A DNA stretch of 64,000 nucleotides, from assembly GCF_039830135.1 (NCBI RefSeq), contig NZ_CP156081.1, forward strand, positions 606,001-670,000, given 5' to 3'. Source of the stretch: Defluviimonas sp. SAOS-178_SWC. GTDB lineage: Bacteria > Pseudomonadota > Alphaproteobacteria > Rhodobacterales > Rhodobacteraceae. A program made the translations under genes and the position numbers. A model generated the notes under the pieces. That model searched no databases. It was not told the DNA's origin and saw nothing but the letters and a program-made list of their open reading frames with translations. Shown piece by piece: positions 8,897 through 18,536 of the stretch. Every line of letters begins with the position of its first letter. Position 1 is the stretch's first letter.

Positions 8897-11497
8897 GTGA
8901 CCCGGATCAAGGCCCTTCCGCACGAGGCGCTCCGCCGCCTCGTCTGGCCCGTGCGACTCACGCGGGCCGGGATGGCTGCCGAACGGATCACACGCGGCTT
9001 CTGGCCGGTCTGGACCCTGCTCTTCGCCGTCATTGCCGCCCTTGCCTTCGGCTTGCAGGACTGGCTGCCGCTCGAAGTGCTCTGGATCGGCGGCCTCCTG
9101 GTGCTTCTCGGCCTTCTCTGGGCGCTTTGGCACGGTATCCGCGGGTTTCGTTGGCCGACCCGGGCCGAGGCGCTGGAGCGGCTGGACCGGGCCTTGCCGG
9201 GACGACCCATCGCGGCCTTGTCGGACAGCCAGGCGCTGGGTGGCCATGATGCCGGATCGACGGCGGTCTGGCGGGCCCATGTGGCGCGAATGGCCGAACG
9301 GGCGGGCAAGGCCCGCGCCTCTGCGCCGGACCTGCGCATCGCGCGCCGCGATCCCTTCGCCCTGCGCTACGCGGCGCTCACGGCGGTCGTCATCGCGCTC
9401 CTCTTCGGTTCGCTCTGGCGTGTCGCGGAGGTGCGGGGACTGGTGCAGCCCGGCACGACCGCGAACGCCGCAGGCGGCCCGAGCTGGGAAGGTTGGGCCG
9501 AGCCGCCCGCCTATACCGGCCTGCCAAGCCTCTATCTCAACACGATTACCGCCGACCGGATCGACCTGCCGGAGGGCAGCCGCATCACCTTGCGCCTCTA
9601 CGGTGCGTCGGACGCGCTCGGGGTGGAGGAAAGCGTCTCGGGCCAGCCGCCCGCCGCTGGCGACGCCGCGCCGGTCGATACGGCGAGCGTTCGGGCGGTG
9701 GATATCGACGCCGTTCGCTCGGGCCGCATCGCGGTCACGGGGACGGGCGGGCGCGAATGGCGGGTGACGATCCTGCCCGACGATGCGCCCACCGTGACGA
9801 TCACCGGCGAGGTGATGCGCGAGGCCGACGGCACCATGTCGCAACCCTTCACGGCCACCGACGACTACGCTGTCACCGCCGGCCGGGCGGTGTTCGAACT
9901 GGACCTTGCCTCCATCGACCGCAGCTACGGCCTCGGCCCCGACCCGGAACCGCGCGAGCCGCTGGTCTACGACCTGCCGATGCCGATCACGGGCAGCCGC
10001 GCGGATTTTGCCGAGGCGCTGGTCGAGGACGCGTCGAAACATCCGTGGGCCAACCTACCGGTCAGGATGACATTCGAGGTGGCCGACGGTCGCGACCAGA
10101 CCGGGAAGAGCGAGACGGAGACATTGTCGCTGCCGGGCCGCCGGTTCTTCGATCCCGTCGCCGCGGCCGTGATCGAACTCAGGCGCGATCTTCTCTGGAC
10201 CCGCGACAACGGGCCGCGCGTCAGCCAGGTCCTGCATGCGCTGACCCATCGCCCCGAGGGTCTCTTGCGCAACGAACGCGCCTATCTGATGTTACGCGTC
10301 GCCATGCGGCGGCTCGATGCGGCGCTGGGGCAGGGGCGGCTTTCGGCCGAGATGCGCGACGAGCTTGCCGAGGATTTCTGGGCGATTGCCGAACTGATCG
10401 AGGATGGCGGGCTTGCCAACGCGCTCGAGCGGATGCAGCAGGCGCAGGAGCGGCTGTCGGAGGCGATCCGCAACGGCGCGACGCCCGAGGAGATCCAGAA
10501 GCTCATGGATGAACTTCGGCAGGCGACCGACGACTATGTCCGGCAACTGGCCGAGAACATGGAGCGCCGCGGCGCCGACGAGCCGAGCCAGCAGGCCGAG
10601 AACAACCAGCAGATCACCGGCGACCAGCTTCAGCAGATGATGGACGAAATCCAGCGCCTGATGGAGGAAGGCCGTATGGCCGAGGCGCAGGAGCTGCTCG
10701 ACCAGTTGTCGCGGATGATGGAAAATCTGCGCGTGACCGAAGGCCAGTCGGGCCAGGGTCAGCGCGGGCCCGGCGGGCAGGCGATGGAAGATCTGCGCCA
10801 GACGCTGCGCGACCAGCAGCAATTGTCGGACGAGGCGTTCCGCGATCTCCAGCAGAACGGCCAGCAAGGCAGCCAGCAACAGGGCCAGCAAGGCGATCCG
10901 CAGCAGGGCCAGCAGGGCGACGGGCAGGAGCAACAGGGACGGAACGGGGACGGCGAGGGCCGGGACACGAACGGCCTGCGCCCCGGCGAGGGTGGCGATC
11001 CGCGCAGCCTTGCCGACCGTCAGCGCTCGCTCCGCGAGACGCTGCGCCGGCAGGAAGGCGGATTGCCCGGCGATCCCTCGGACGAACGCGATGCCGCGCG
11101 CCGCTCTCTCTCCGATGCCGGCCGCGCGATGGACGGTGCCGAAGAGGCGCTGCGCCGCGGCGACACGGCCGACGCGCTCGAACGGCAGGCCGAGGCAATC
11201 GAGAACCTGCGCGAGGGCATGCGCAGCCTCGGCGAGGCGCTGGCGCAGAACCAGCCGAACCAGCCCGGCAATCAGGGCGAAGCCTTCGGCGAGGCGAACC
11301 GCGAGACACCGCGCGATCCCCTGGGCCGCACGACGGGCCAGTCGGGGCGGATCGGCACCGACGAGAACCTCTTGCAGGGCACCGATGTCTACCGCCGGGC
11401 GCGCGATCTTCTGGACGAAATCCGCCGACGCTCGGGCGAGCAGACGCGCCCGTCGCAGGAGCTCGATTACCTCAGGCGGTTGCTCGAACGGTTCTGA
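8897..11497 (+). CDS. TIGR02302 family membrane-anchored protein (DUF4175)
   Basis: 866 aa with a GTG start. Two transmembrane segments lie near the N-terminus (about residues 35-75) and a third near 155. A large periplasmic part follows, then a long helical, Gln/Met-rich coiled-coil-like region (about residues 480-620) and a striking Gln/Gly low-complexity stretch (about 650-690, repeats of QQGQQGD) before a helical C-terminus. The family is conserved in alphaproteobacteria and sits next to lysA. Function is unknown; the layout suggests an envelope structural role. It is 45 bases after lysA and probably co-transcribed. Confidence 0.88.
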   Translation: MTRIKALPHEALRRLVWPVRLTRAGMAAERITRGFWPVWTLLFAVIAALAFGLQDWLPLEVLWIGGLLVLLGLLWALWHGIRGFRWPTRAEALERLDRALPGRPIAALSDSQALGGHDAGSTAVWRAHVARMAERAGKARASAPDLRIARRDPFALRYAALTAVVIALLFGSLWRVAEVRGLVQPGTTANAAGGPSWEGWAEPPAYTGLPSLYLNTITADRIDLPEGSRITLRLYGASDALGVEESVSGQPPAAGDAAPVDTASVRAVDIDAVRSGRIAVTGTGGREWRVTILPDDAPTVTITGEVMREADGTMSQPFTATDDYAVTAGRAVFELDLASIDRSYGLGPDPEPREPLVYDLPMPITGSRADFAEALVEDASKHPWANLPVRMTFEVADGRDQTGKSETETLSLPGRRFFDPVAAAVIELRRDLLWTRDNGPRVSQVLHALTHRPEGLLRNERAYLMLRVAMRRLDAALGQGRLSAEMRDELAEDFWAIAELIEDGGLANALERMQQAQERLSEAIRNGATPEEIQKLMDELRQATDDYVRQLAENMERRGADEPSQQAENNQQITGDQLQQMMDEIQRLMEEGRMAEAQELLDQLSRMMENLRVTEGQSGQGQRGPGGQAMEDLRQTLRDQQQLSDEAFRDLQQNGQQGSQQQGQQGDPQQGQQGDGQEQQGRNGDGEGRDTNGLRPGEGGDPRSLADRQRSLRETLRRQEGGLPGDPSDERDAARRSLSDAGRAMDGAEEALRRGDTADALERQAEAIENLREGMRSLGEALAQNQPNQPGNQGEAFGEANRETPRDPLGRTTGQSGRIGTDENLLQGTDVYRRARDLLDEIRRRSGEQTRPSQELDYLRRLLERF

Positions 11498-11508
11498 TCA
11501 GGGGGCGG

Positions 11509-12549
11509 TCAGCCGCCGTTGCCACCGTGCTGAAGCGACTGGGTCAGCGATTTCATCTGACCGTCAAGCCAGATACGCACCGCATCGACACCGGCGACAT
11601 AGCCTGAGAGAATGGGCTCCGCAGCGGGGAAGTTCGCCGCGATCAGCGGCGCGAGCAGGTATAGCCCGAACAGAAGCACCGCGATCAGGATCGCCGTCGA
11701 AAAGCCCATGCGGAAGCTGCTGCGCCGCCGGGCGAGGGTTTCGGGCGCGTCGATGGCCGCCGGCTCTCCGTCGCGTTCCGACGTGGCGCGGAGGGTGGAG
11801 TTGATTTCCTCGATATCCGGCAGCAATTCGCGCCGCGACGCGCGCGACACCAGCGCGTCGTCGTCGAGATCGTGCTCGTCGCCGCGCACACGGGCCACGC
11901 GGTCGGGCTCCTCTGCAGCCGACGCGACGACCGCGCTGACGGTGGCCGCAAGCCCGAGGTCGGGCTGGGATTCCAGTGTGCTGCCCTCGGCCTGCCGGGC
12001 ACGCGTTTCGCGCTCGGCCTCTTCGCGCAGGACATTCTTTACCGCGTCATCAAGGGTCCGGCGCACGCGTTCGGGGGCCGGGGGTTCTTCCGCCATCGGC
12101 GCAGGCTGGTCGGCCTCTGCCTCGGCTTCGACGGGCGGTTCGGCAACAGCCTCTTCCTCCTCCGTCTCTTCGGCCTCCTCGCTCGTAGCCTCCTGCGTCG
12201 CTTCGGGTTCGGCTTCGGCCGGTTCCGGTTCGTCCACTTCTGGCGCAGGCGGCTCTTCCGGTTCGGGTTCCGGCTGTTCCGCTACTGCCGTTTCGGATTC
12301 CGGTTCTTCCGCCGCAGACGGTTCGGGTTCCGGTTGCTCCGCCGTCTCGGTCCCGATCTCGGGCTCCGCAACGGCAGGTGCGGCTTCCGTCGCCCGCGCC
12401 TCTTCCTCGGCCGCGGCGGTCAGTTGCCGCGCGGATCGTTGAAACCATGCGTGTCCGCAATTGGAACACTGGACATCCCGTCCGCCGTCGGGGATGACGC
12501 TTTCGTCCACTTCATATTGCGCGCCGCAGCTTGGGCAAATCAAACGCAT
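11509..12549 (-). CDS. Zinc-ribbon (MJ0042-type) membrane protein
   Basis: 346 aa. The first 40 residues form a zinc ribbon with CPSCG and CSNCG pairs, the MJ0042/zinc_ribbon_5 type. A very long acidic Glu/Pro/Ala-rich low-complexity stretch (about residues 45-165) follows, then a single transmembrane segment near residue 290 (FSTAILIAVLLFGLYLLAP) and a short C-terminal domain. The arrangement resembles PilZ-free zinc-finger proteins found near ftsE in this family. The role is unknown. It is convergent with the TIGR02302 gene (11-base gap) and divergent from ftsE. Confidence 0.75.
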   Translation of the reverse strand: MRLICPSCGAQYEVDESVIPDGGRDVQCSNCGHAWFQRSARQLTAAAEEEARATEAAPAVAEPEIGTETAEQPEPEPSAAEEPESETAVAEQPEPEPEEPPAPEVDEPEPAEAEPEATQEATSEEAEETEEEEAVAEPPVEAEAEADQPAPMAEEPPAPERVRRTLDDAVKNVLREEAERETRARQAEGSTLESQPDLGLAATVSAVVASAAEEPDRVARVRGDEHDLDDDALVSRASRRELLPDIEEINSTLRATSERDGEPAAIDAPETLARRRSSFRMGFSTAILIAVLLFGLYLLAPLIAANFPAAEPILSGYVAGVDAVRIWLDGQMKSLTQSLQHGGNGG

Positions 12550-12680
12550 GCTGTATCAACCCGCTCCACCAGCCACCCTAGGATTGTATCGGCCATTCTG
12601 GCCATTGTTGTTGGCGTGTTGTAGCAAGCAAAGGGTTTTCGTCCAAGCCTTTGTGGCCGAAACCGAAAAAACAGCGCCGA

Positions 12681-12702
12681 GGCATGGCACTTTCGCCATG
12701 CC
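12681..12702 (+). other. Stem-loop in ftsE leader
   Basis: GGCATGGC and GCCATGCC form a perfect 8-bp stem with a 6-base loop, 18 bases before the GTG start of ftsE and just ahead of its GGAGG ribosome-binding site. It could modulate translation initiation of ftsE or end a short upstream transcript. There is no T-run. Confidence 0.35.
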
Positions 12703-12720
12703 GGGCCGGAGGGCAGGGTC

Positions 12721-13392
12721 GTGATCGAGTTCCAGAACGTGGCGCATGGCTATGGCGGCAGCGCGCTCCTGTCGGACATGACGCTGACGCTGGCGCCGGG
12801 ATCGTTCCATTTCCTCACCGGCCCGTCCGGCGCGGGCAAGTCCACTTTCCTCAAGCTCTGCTACGGTGAACTGATCCCGGTGTCGGGCCGCATCAGCGCC
12901 TTTGGCCAGGACCGGGCGGAGATGTCGCGCGACGATGTCGCGAGGCTGCGCCGGCGGATCGGGGTGGTGCATCAGGACTGCCAGTTCCTCGATCATCTGC
13001 CACTCGACGAGAACGTGGCGCTGCCATTGACCGTCGCGGGCCGGGCCGCCGACGCGACCGAACTGAAGGAACTCATGTCCTGGGTCGGCCTTTCGGGGCA
13101 GTCCCGGTCGCTGCCCCCGTCGCTCTCGGGCGGCGAACGCCAGCGTGCCGCCCTCGCCCGGGCGGTGATCATGTCGCCGGACATGCTTCTGGCGGACGAA
13201 CCGACAGGCAACCTCGACTGGGAGATGTCGCTGCGCCTTCTGACGCTTCTGGTGGAGTTGAACCGGATGGGCACGGCGATCGTGGTCGCGACCCATGACC
13301 TCAACCTCATCCGGGCGGCCAAGGCGCAGGTCGCAACGCGGGTGCTGCGGATCAAGGGCGGGCAGGTGCAGATGGCGGGGGCCGAGCTGTGA
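12721..13392 (+). CDS. ftsE: Cell-division ATP-binding protein FtsE
   Basis: 223 aa, GTG start preceded by GGAGG. Walker A is GPSGAGKST, the signature LSGGERQR, and Walker B MLLADEPTGNLD; the fold belongs to the FtsE/LolD group. With FtsX it forms the FtsEX complex that activates peptidoglycan hydrolysis at the septum. The next gene begins at its stop codon, confirming the ftsEX operon. Confidence 0.93.
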   Translation: MIEFQNVAHGYGGSALLSDMTLTLAPGSFHFLTGPSGAGKSTFLKLCYGELIPVSGRISAFGQDRAEMSRDDVARLRRRIGVVHQDCQFLDHLPLDENVALPLTVAGRAADATELKELMSWVGLSGQSRSLPPSLSGGERQRAALARAVIMSPDMLLADEPTGNLDWEMSLRLLTLLVELNRMGTAIVVATHDLNLIRAAKAQVATRVLRIKGGQVQMAGAEL

Positions 13393-14294
13393 TGGCGTTT
13401 CTCAACCGGCTCGGCGCCCTTCTGACCGGCGATCCGCGGGCCGACCGGGTGGTGCCGCCGTCCGGCGCCGCGGCCTCACTTACGGTGCTGTCGGCCGGGG
13501 CGATGGCCTTCCTTGCCGTCTTCGCCCTCGCGCTGTCGCTCGCCACCGGACGGCTGGCGGACCGCTGGGCCGGGGCCCTGTCGCACGGCGCCACCGTGCG
13601 CATCTCGGCACCGGCCGAGCAGATGGCGGCGCAGACGCGGCTGGTGCTCGACATTCTCGCCGTGACACCCGGCGTCGGCTCGGCCCGCGCCCTCGACGCG
13701 GCCGAGACAAAGGCCTTGCTCGCGCCCTGGTTCGGGCCGGACCTGCCGGTCGAAAGCCTGCCGATCCCGCAGCTGATCGAGGTGACGGAAACCGGCGCCG
13801 GCTTCGATGCGGAGGGGCTGAGACTGCGCCTGTCGGCGGAGGTTCCGGGCGCGATGCTCGATGATCACCAGCGCTGGCGCCGGCCCCTCGTCACGGCGGC
13901 CGAGCGGTTGCGGACCCTCGGCCTTTTCTCGCTCGGCCTGATCGGCGGCGCGCTGGCGGCGATGGTGACGCTGGCGGCGCAGGCCGCCCTTGCCGCCAAC
14001 GGCCAGGTGATCCGCACCCTGCGCCTTGTCGGCGCCCGCGACATCTATATCGCCCGTGCCTTCGTGCGCCGGTTCACCTTGCGCGCGCTGGCCGGGGCGG
14101 CGGCGGGCACCGTCGCGGGGATGGCCGCCGTGGCACTCCTGCCTGCGGCGGAGGAGGCGGGCGGCTTCCTCACCGGGCTCGGCTTTGCGGGTACCGGATG
14201 GTTCTGGCCGCTGGCAATCCCGCCCTTTGCCGCTATCGTGGCCTTCTGGGCGACGCGCGCGGCGGCGCTTCGGACGCTGAGGGGGGTGCAATGA
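13392..14294 (+). CDS. ftsX: Cell-division permease-like protein FtsX
   Basis: 300 aa from the ATG at 13392 (one-base overlap with the ftsE stop, TGATG); an in-frame GTG one codon earlier at 13389 is an alternative. The topology is one N-terminal transmembrane helix (about residues 28-50), a periplasmic loop that in FtsX recruits septal hydrolase activators, and three C-terminal helices (about 175-195, 225-250, 265-290). The sequence is short and divergent as usual for alphaproteobacterial FtsX. It overlaps the acyltransferase gene by four bases. Confidence 0.88.
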   Translation: MAFLNRLGALLTGDPRADRVVPPSGAAASLTVLSAGAMAFLAVFALALSLATGRLADRWAGALSHGATVRISAPAEQMAAQTRLVLDILAVTPGVGSARALDAAETKALLAPWFGPDLPVESLPIPQLIEVTETGAGFDAEGLRLRLSAEVPGAMLDDHQRWRRPLVTAAERLRTLGLFSLGLIGGALAAMVTLAAQAALAANGQVIRTLRLVGARDIYIARAFVRRFTLRALAGAAAGTVAGMAAVALLPAAEEAGGFLTGLGFAGTGWFWPLAIPPFAAIVAFWATRAAALRTLRGVQ

Positions 14295-15025
14295 GGCTGG
14301 CGCTGCAATACGTCCTGTCGGTGATCTTCATCGCCCAGATGTATCTGGCGATGGCGCTCTACGCGCTTTTCTGGACGCCCTTCGTGCTGATGCGGCGCGA
14401 GGCGGTTTTCGACGCGGTCCATGCCTATTGCCGCTGGGTCCGGGCATCGGCAGCCGTTCTTGTCGGCCTGCGGTCCGAGATCCGCGGCGAGGTGCCGACC
14501 GACGAGGTCGTGATCGGCGCCAAGCATCAGAGCTTCTTTGACATCATCATGATCGTCTCGGTCGTGCCAAGGCCGAAGTTCATCATGAAGAAGGAGCTTC
14601 TCTGGGCGCCTATCGTCGGCTGGTACGCCAAGCGGCTCGGCTGCATTCCGGTCGATCGCGGCAAGCGGGGGCAGGCGGTGACGCGGATGGTGGCCGACGT
14701 GAAGGCCGGCACGGCCTGGCCCGGACAGCTGATCATCTATCCCCAAGGAACCCGTGTCGCGGCGGGGGCGAAGCGGCCCTACAAGGTCGGGGTCGGGGTT
14801 CTTTACAGCCAGCTTGGCCAGGACTGCGTTCCTGCCGCGACGAATGTCGGCGTCTTCTGGCCGCGCCACGGGGTTCTGCGCAAACCCGGTCTCGCGGTGG
14901 TGGAGTTCCTGCCGCGTATCGCGGCGGGGCAGCCGGTCGAGGCGTTCATGGCCCGGATCGAGCCGGAAATCGAAGGGGCCTCCGACCGGCTGATGGCCGA
15001 GGCCGGGTTCGTCGCGAAAGGTTGA
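14291..15025 (+). CDS. 1-acyl-glycerol-3-phosphate acyltransferase family protein (PlsC-like)
   Basis: 244 aa. An N-terminal membrane helix is followed by the acyltransferase block HQSFFD (the HX4D catalytic motif) and PQGTR, a variant of the substrate-binding EGTR motif. Such enzymes acylate lysophosphatidic acid or related lysolipids at the inner membrane. The frame is open upstream, but the ATG at 14291 overlaps the ftsX stop (ATGA) and gives the natural N-terminus. Co-transcription with ftsEX ties it to envelope growth. The exact acceptor is not determinable. Confidence 0.85.
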   Translation: MRLALQYVLSVIFIAQMYLAMALYALFWTPFVLMRREAVFDAVHAYCRWVRASAAVLVGLRSEIRGEVPTDEVVIGAKHQSFFDIIMIVSVVPRPKFIMKKELLWAPIVGWYAKRLGCIPVDRGKRGQAVTRMVADVKAGTAWPGQLIIYPQGTRVAAGAKRPYKVGVGVLYSQLGQDCVPAATNVGVFWPRHGVLRKPGLAVVEFLPRIAAGQPVEAFMARIEPEIEGASDRLMAEAGFVAKG

Positions 15026-15028
15026 GCC

Positions 15029-15634
15029 ATGGAGTTCATCGAGACGCCCGCCGCGCTTGAGCGTCTTTACGGCACGCCGGGCGCGGCGTCGCTGGTGAAG
15101 GTGGCGCGGCGGATGACGCCCGCCTACCGCGCCTGGATCGGCCGGTCGCGACTTTGCATCCTCTCGACGGTTGGACCCGAGGGCACCGATGCAAGCCCGC
15201 GCGGCGATGACGGCCCCGTGGTGCGCGAGGTCGATCCCGGCACGCTGGCCCTGCCGGACTGGCGCGGCAACGAGCGCATCGATTCCTTGCGCAACATCGT
15301 CCGCGATCCGCGCGTGAGCCTCATATTCCTCGTCGCCGGGTCGAACAACGTGGTCCGCGTGAACGGCCGAGCGAAGGTCACGGCCGACGCGGCGTTGCGC
15401 GAGAGTTTCGCCCGCGACGGCAAGCTGCCGCGCACGGTGATCCTGATCGGGATCGAGGAGATCTATTCGCAATGCGCCCGCGCGCTGATGCGGGCGCGGA
15501 TCTGGACGGACGGGGACCGGTCCGCCGGCCTGCCGACCGTCGGCGACATGCTCGCCGAGCTGAGCCGGGGCGCTATCGACGGAGCTGCCTACGACGCGGA
15601 GTGGCCCGGCCGGGCCGCGAAGACGCTTTGGTAA
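15029..15634 (+). CDS. Pyridoxamine 5'-phosphate oxidase family (MSMEG_1061-type) flavoprotein
   Basis: 201 aa. A split-barrel FMN-binding fold is suggested by the segments [18 protein letters not shown] and [11 protein letters not shown], which match the MSMEG_1061 group of PPOX-like proteins. These use FMN or F420 for redox reactions on unknown small molecules; true PdxH activity is unlikely. The ATG lies three bases after the acyltransferase stop, so it is in the same operon, and its end overlaps the next gene by seven bases. Confidence 0.8.
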   Translation: MEFIETPAALERLYGTPGAASLVKVARRMTPAYRAWIGRSRLCILSTVGPEGTDASPRGDDGPVVREVDPGTLALPDWRGNERIDSLRNIVRDPRVSLIFLVAGSNNVVRVNGRAKVTADAALRESFARDGKLPRTVILIGIEEIYSQCARALMRARIWTDGDRSAGLPTVGDMLAELSRGAIDGAAYDAEWPGRAAKTLW

Positions 15635-16191
15635 GCCGGACGCGCCTGCCCTGGCTTCTCGTCGTGTTGACGCTGGTCGCGGCCGCGTTGATCCTCTTCA
15701 TGATGGGGCGGGTGCCGATCTGCACATGCGGCTACGTCAAGCTCTGGCACGGCGAAACGATGTCGAGCGAGAACTCTCAGCACCTGACCGACTGGTACAC
15801 GCCCTCGCATATCATCCACGGCATCCTGTTCTACGCCGCGCTCCGGGTCGTGGCGCCGCGCATGAAGCTGGGGTGGAGGCTTCTGATCGCGACACTTGTC
15901 GAGGCGGGCTGGGAGATCCTCGAGAACTCGCCCATGATCATCGACCGCTACCGGGCCGTTACCATTTCGCTCGACTACTACGGCGACAGCGTCATCAACT
16001 CGGTCTTCGACATCCTCGCCATGTTCGCGGGATTCTGGCTGGCGCGGAAGGCCCCGGTCTGGGTCAGCGTCGCGGTGGTCATCGGCTTCGAAGCGCTGAC
16101 GACATGGCTGATCCGCGACGGTCTCGCGCTCAACATCCTCATGCTGCTGTGGCCGCTTGATGCGGTCCGGGACTGGCAGGGCGCCCTTTAG
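15628..16191 (+). CDS. DUF2585 (UPF0314) membrane protein
   Basis: 187 aa if translation starts at the TTG at 15628, the only plausible start codon close to the conserved N-terminus; the frame is open further upstream but overlaps the PPOX gene there. There are four or five transmembrane helices, and the conserved segments [11 protein letters not shown] and [15 protein letters not shown] are typical of DUF2585. Function unknown. Overlap with the PPOX gene implies translational coupling. Its TAG stop overlaps the TAA stop of the convergent accA, leaving no room for an intergenic terminator. Confidence 0.75.
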   Translation: MVSRTRLPWLLVVLTLVAAALILFMMGRVPICTCGYVKLWHGETMSSENSQHLTDWYTPSHIIHGILFYAALRVVAPRMKLGWRLLIATLVEAGWEILENSPMIIDRYRAVTISLDYYGDSVINSVFDILAMFAGFWLARKAPVWVSVAVVIGFEALTTWLIRDGLALNILMLLWPLDAVRDWQGAL

Positions 16192-17147
16192 GCGGCGAGC
16201 CCCTTCGAGCCCATGGCAAGGAACTTTTCGCGCCGGTCCTTGATCAGCTCGGCCGGTTTCTTGCCGGACAGTTCCTTCAGCATCGCTCCGATCGCCTTGC
16301 CGACACTGTCGATCGCCTCGTCGCGCTTGCGCTGGGCGCCGCCGAGAGGTTCGGGAATGATCTGGTCGATCACGCCGAGCTTGTGAAGATCCTGCGCCGT
16401 CAGCCGCAGCGCGTTCGCGGCCTCGCGCATGCGCTCGGCATCCTTCCACAGGATCGAGGCGCAACCCTCGGGCGTGATCACCGAATAGATCGAATGTTCC
16501 AGCATCGCGACCCGGTTCGCGGTTGCGAAGGCCACCGCGCCGCCCGAGCCGCCCTCTCCGATGACGACCGAGATCAGCGGCACCCCGATCTGCAGGCACT
16601 TTTCGGTGGAGCGTGCGATCGCCTCGCTCTGCCCGCGCTCCTCGGCGCCTTTGCCGGGATAGGCGCCGGGCGTGTCGACCAGGGTGATGACCGGCAGCCG
16701 GAATCGATGGGCGAGGTCCATCAGCCGGATCGCCTTGCGGTAGCCCTCGGGCCGGGCCATCCCGAAATTGCGCTCGATCCGCGTCTTGGTGTCGGAGCCC
16801 TTTTCCTGCCCGATGATCACCACCGGATGGTCCTCGAACCGGGCGAGGCCGCCCATCACCGCGTGATCGTCGGCGAAGTTGCGATCCCCGGCGAGCGTGG
16901 TGAACTCGGTGAAGAGCCGGTCGATGTAATCCTTGCAGTGCGGCCGGTCGGGATGCCGCGCGACCTGGCATTTACGCCAGGGATCGAGGCTCTTGTAGAG
17001 GTCGCGGAGCATGTCCGCCGCCTTCTTGTCGAGCGCTGACGCTTCCTTCGAGACGTCCATACCTTCGTTCTTCCGCGCGAGGGCCCGGAGTTCCTCCGCC
17101 TTGCCTTCGATCTCGGCGAGGGGTTTTTCGAATTCGAGGTAGTTCAT
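16188..17147 (-). CDS. accA: Acetyl-CoA carboxylase carboxyltransferase subunit alpha
   Basis: 319 aa, normal length. It forms the carboxyltransferase with AccD and transfers the carboxyl group from biotin to acetyl-CoA, giving malonyl-CoA for fatty-acid synthesis. Typical segments include [12 protein letters not shown] at the N-terminus, [12 protein letters not shown], and the crotonase-fold stretch [20 protein letters not shown]. It is a monocistronic-looking gene, convergent with DUF2585. Confidence 0.96.
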   Translation of the reverse strand: MNYLEFEKPLAEIEGKAEELRALARKNEGMDVSKEASALDKKAADMLRDLYKSLDPWRKCQVARHPDRPHCKDYIDRLFTEFTTLAGDRNFADDHAVMGGLARFEDHPVVIIGQEKGSDTKTRIERNFGMARPEGYRKAIRLMDLAHRFRLPVITLVDTPGAYPGKGAEERGQSEAIARSTEKCLQIGVPLISVVIGEGGSGGAVAFATANRVAMLEHSIYSVITPEGCASILWKDAERMREAANALRLTAQDLHKLGVIDQIIPEPLGGAQRKRDEAIDSVGKAIGAMLKELSGKKPAELIKDRREKFLAMGSKGLAA

Positions 17148-17255
17148 GGCGCTCTCCCGGAAGGGTTACCGGCCTATATGACGGCAGGCACCGGGCATTG
17201 CAACTCCGCAGCACCGATGGACAAGGGGTGGGGTGGCGGATAGCGTCGCGCCGTC

Positions 17256-18470
17256 ATGACCAGCATCGCCAGCCTTGACGGCCGCGCCTCCTGGATCCGG
17301 TTGGGGATATCGCTCCTCGTCGGGGTCGTCGGCAATGTCGGCATGTGGGTGATCATCCTGATCCTGCCGGCGGTGCAGACTGAATTCGCGGTCGACCGCG
17401 CCGATGCCTCTCTGCCCTATACGGTGACGATGGTCGGTTTCGCGCTCGGCAATTTCTATATCGGGCGGGCAGTCGACCGGTTCGGCATGGGCATCGCGCT
17501 GATCGGGTCGGCGATCCTGATCGCGGCGGGTTACGGCTTCGCGGCGATGGCCGGGTCGGTGGCGATGCTGTCGGTGGCGCAGTTCGTGATCGGCTTCGGC
17601 GCCTCGGCCAGTTTCGGTCCGCTGATCGCCGACGCCTCGCAATGGTTCCAGAGGCGGCGCGGCATTGCGATCGGGTTGGTGGCGAGCGGCAACTACCTCT
17701 CTGGCGCGATCTGGCCGATCGTTCTCTCCGGCGTTCTGGCGAGCGATGGCTGGCGCGTGGTCTACCTGCTGCTCGCCGCGCTGACGCTCGTCGTGGTGAT
17801 CCCGCTCGCCCTGCTTCTGCGCCTCGGCCTGCCGGAGGCGATGTCGGCGCAGACGACGCGGCTGGTCGCCGACCGGGCGGCGACGACGGGGCTCAGCCCG
17901 CGCGCACTCCAATGGCTCCTGGCTCTTGCCGGCGTGGCCTGTTGCGTCGCGATGTCGATGCCTCAGGTCCATATCGTCGCCTATTGCGTCGACCTCGGTT
18001 TCGGCCCGGCGATCGGGGCGGAGATGCTGTCGCTGATGCTGCTTGGCGGCGTCGCCTCGCGCATCGTCTCGGGGCTCCTCGCGGATGTGCTTGGTGGGGT
18101 GCGGACGCTGTTGATCGGGTCCGCCTTGCAGGGTGTGGCGCTGATCCTCTACCTGCCGTCGGCGGGATTGACGTCGCTTTACGTCGTCAGCTTGATCTTC
18201 GGCCTTTCGCAGGGCGGAATCGTGCCCTCCTACGCGCTGATCGTGCGGGAATACCTGCCGGCGAAGGAGGCCGGCGCGCGGGTCGGGTTCGTGATCATGG
18301 CGACCATCGCCGGCATGGCGCTCGGCGGCTGGATGTCGGGCTGGATCTACGACCTCACCGGGTCTTACCGGATGGCGTTCCTCAACGGCATCGGCTGGAA
18401 CGTGATGAACCTCGGCATTGTTCTAATGGTGTTCCTGCGGTCGCGGCCGCGTTTGCCGGCGGCGGCGTGA
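17256..18470 (+). CDS. MFS transporter, monocarboxylate/oxalate-carrier-like
   Basis: 404 aa with 12 predicted transmembrane helices in two halves around a central loop near residue 200. The motif GRAVDRFGMG after helix 2 is the MFS motif A equivalent. Overall it resembles the oxalate/formate and monocarboxylate porter branch. The substrate is not readable. The neighbour mcl1, a malyl-CoA lyase of organic-acid assimilation, makes a small carboxylate plausible, but the genes are convergent rather than co-transcribed. Confidence 0.8.
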   Translation: MTSIASLDGRASWIRLGISLLVGVVGNVGMWVIILILPAVQTEFAVDRADASLPYTVTMVGFALGNFYIGRAVDRFGMGIALIGSAILIAAGYGFAAMAGSVAMLSVAQFVIGFGASASFGPLIADASQWFQRRRGIAIGLVASGNYLSGAIWPIVLSGVLASDGWRVVYLLLAALTLVVVIPLALLLRLGLPEAMSAQTTRLVADRAATTGLSPRALQWLLALAGVACCVAMSMPQVHIVAYCVDLGFGPAIGAEMLSLMLLGGVASRIVSGLLADVLGGVRTLLIGSALQGVALILYLPSAGLTSLYVVSLIFGLSQGGIVPSYALIVREYLPAKEAGARVGFVIMATIAGMALGGWMSGWIYDLTGSYRMAFLNGIGWNVMNLGIVLMVFLRSRPRLPAAA

Positions 18471-18483
18471 GGGGGACCGCCTC

Positions 18484-18535
18484 GGGGGGCATCGAGCCCC
18501 CCTCGCCGGGCGGCGCGCGATGCGCGCCGCCCGGC
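18484..18535. terminator. Two strong hairpins between convergent genes
   Basis: First hairpin: GGGGGGC/GCCCCCC with loop ATCGA (18484-18502). Second: a 14-bp perfect stem GCCGGGCGGCGCGC with a GAT loop (18505-18535). They fill the gap between the MFS stop and the mcl1 stop and would end transcription from both sides. Neither is followed by a long T-run. Confidence 0.6.
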
Positions 18536-18536
18536 C

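Noticed and set aside
7541..10042. 833-codon open frame on the minus strand
   Set aside because: It is antisense to lysA and the TIGR02302 gene, has Arg/His/Gly-rich composition and no recognisable domain; a GC-rich shadow frame.
11612..12442. Ser/Ala/Gly-rich open frame antisense to the zinc-ribbon gene
   Set aside because: It arises from the Glu/Pro/Ala low-complexity coding region read backwards.
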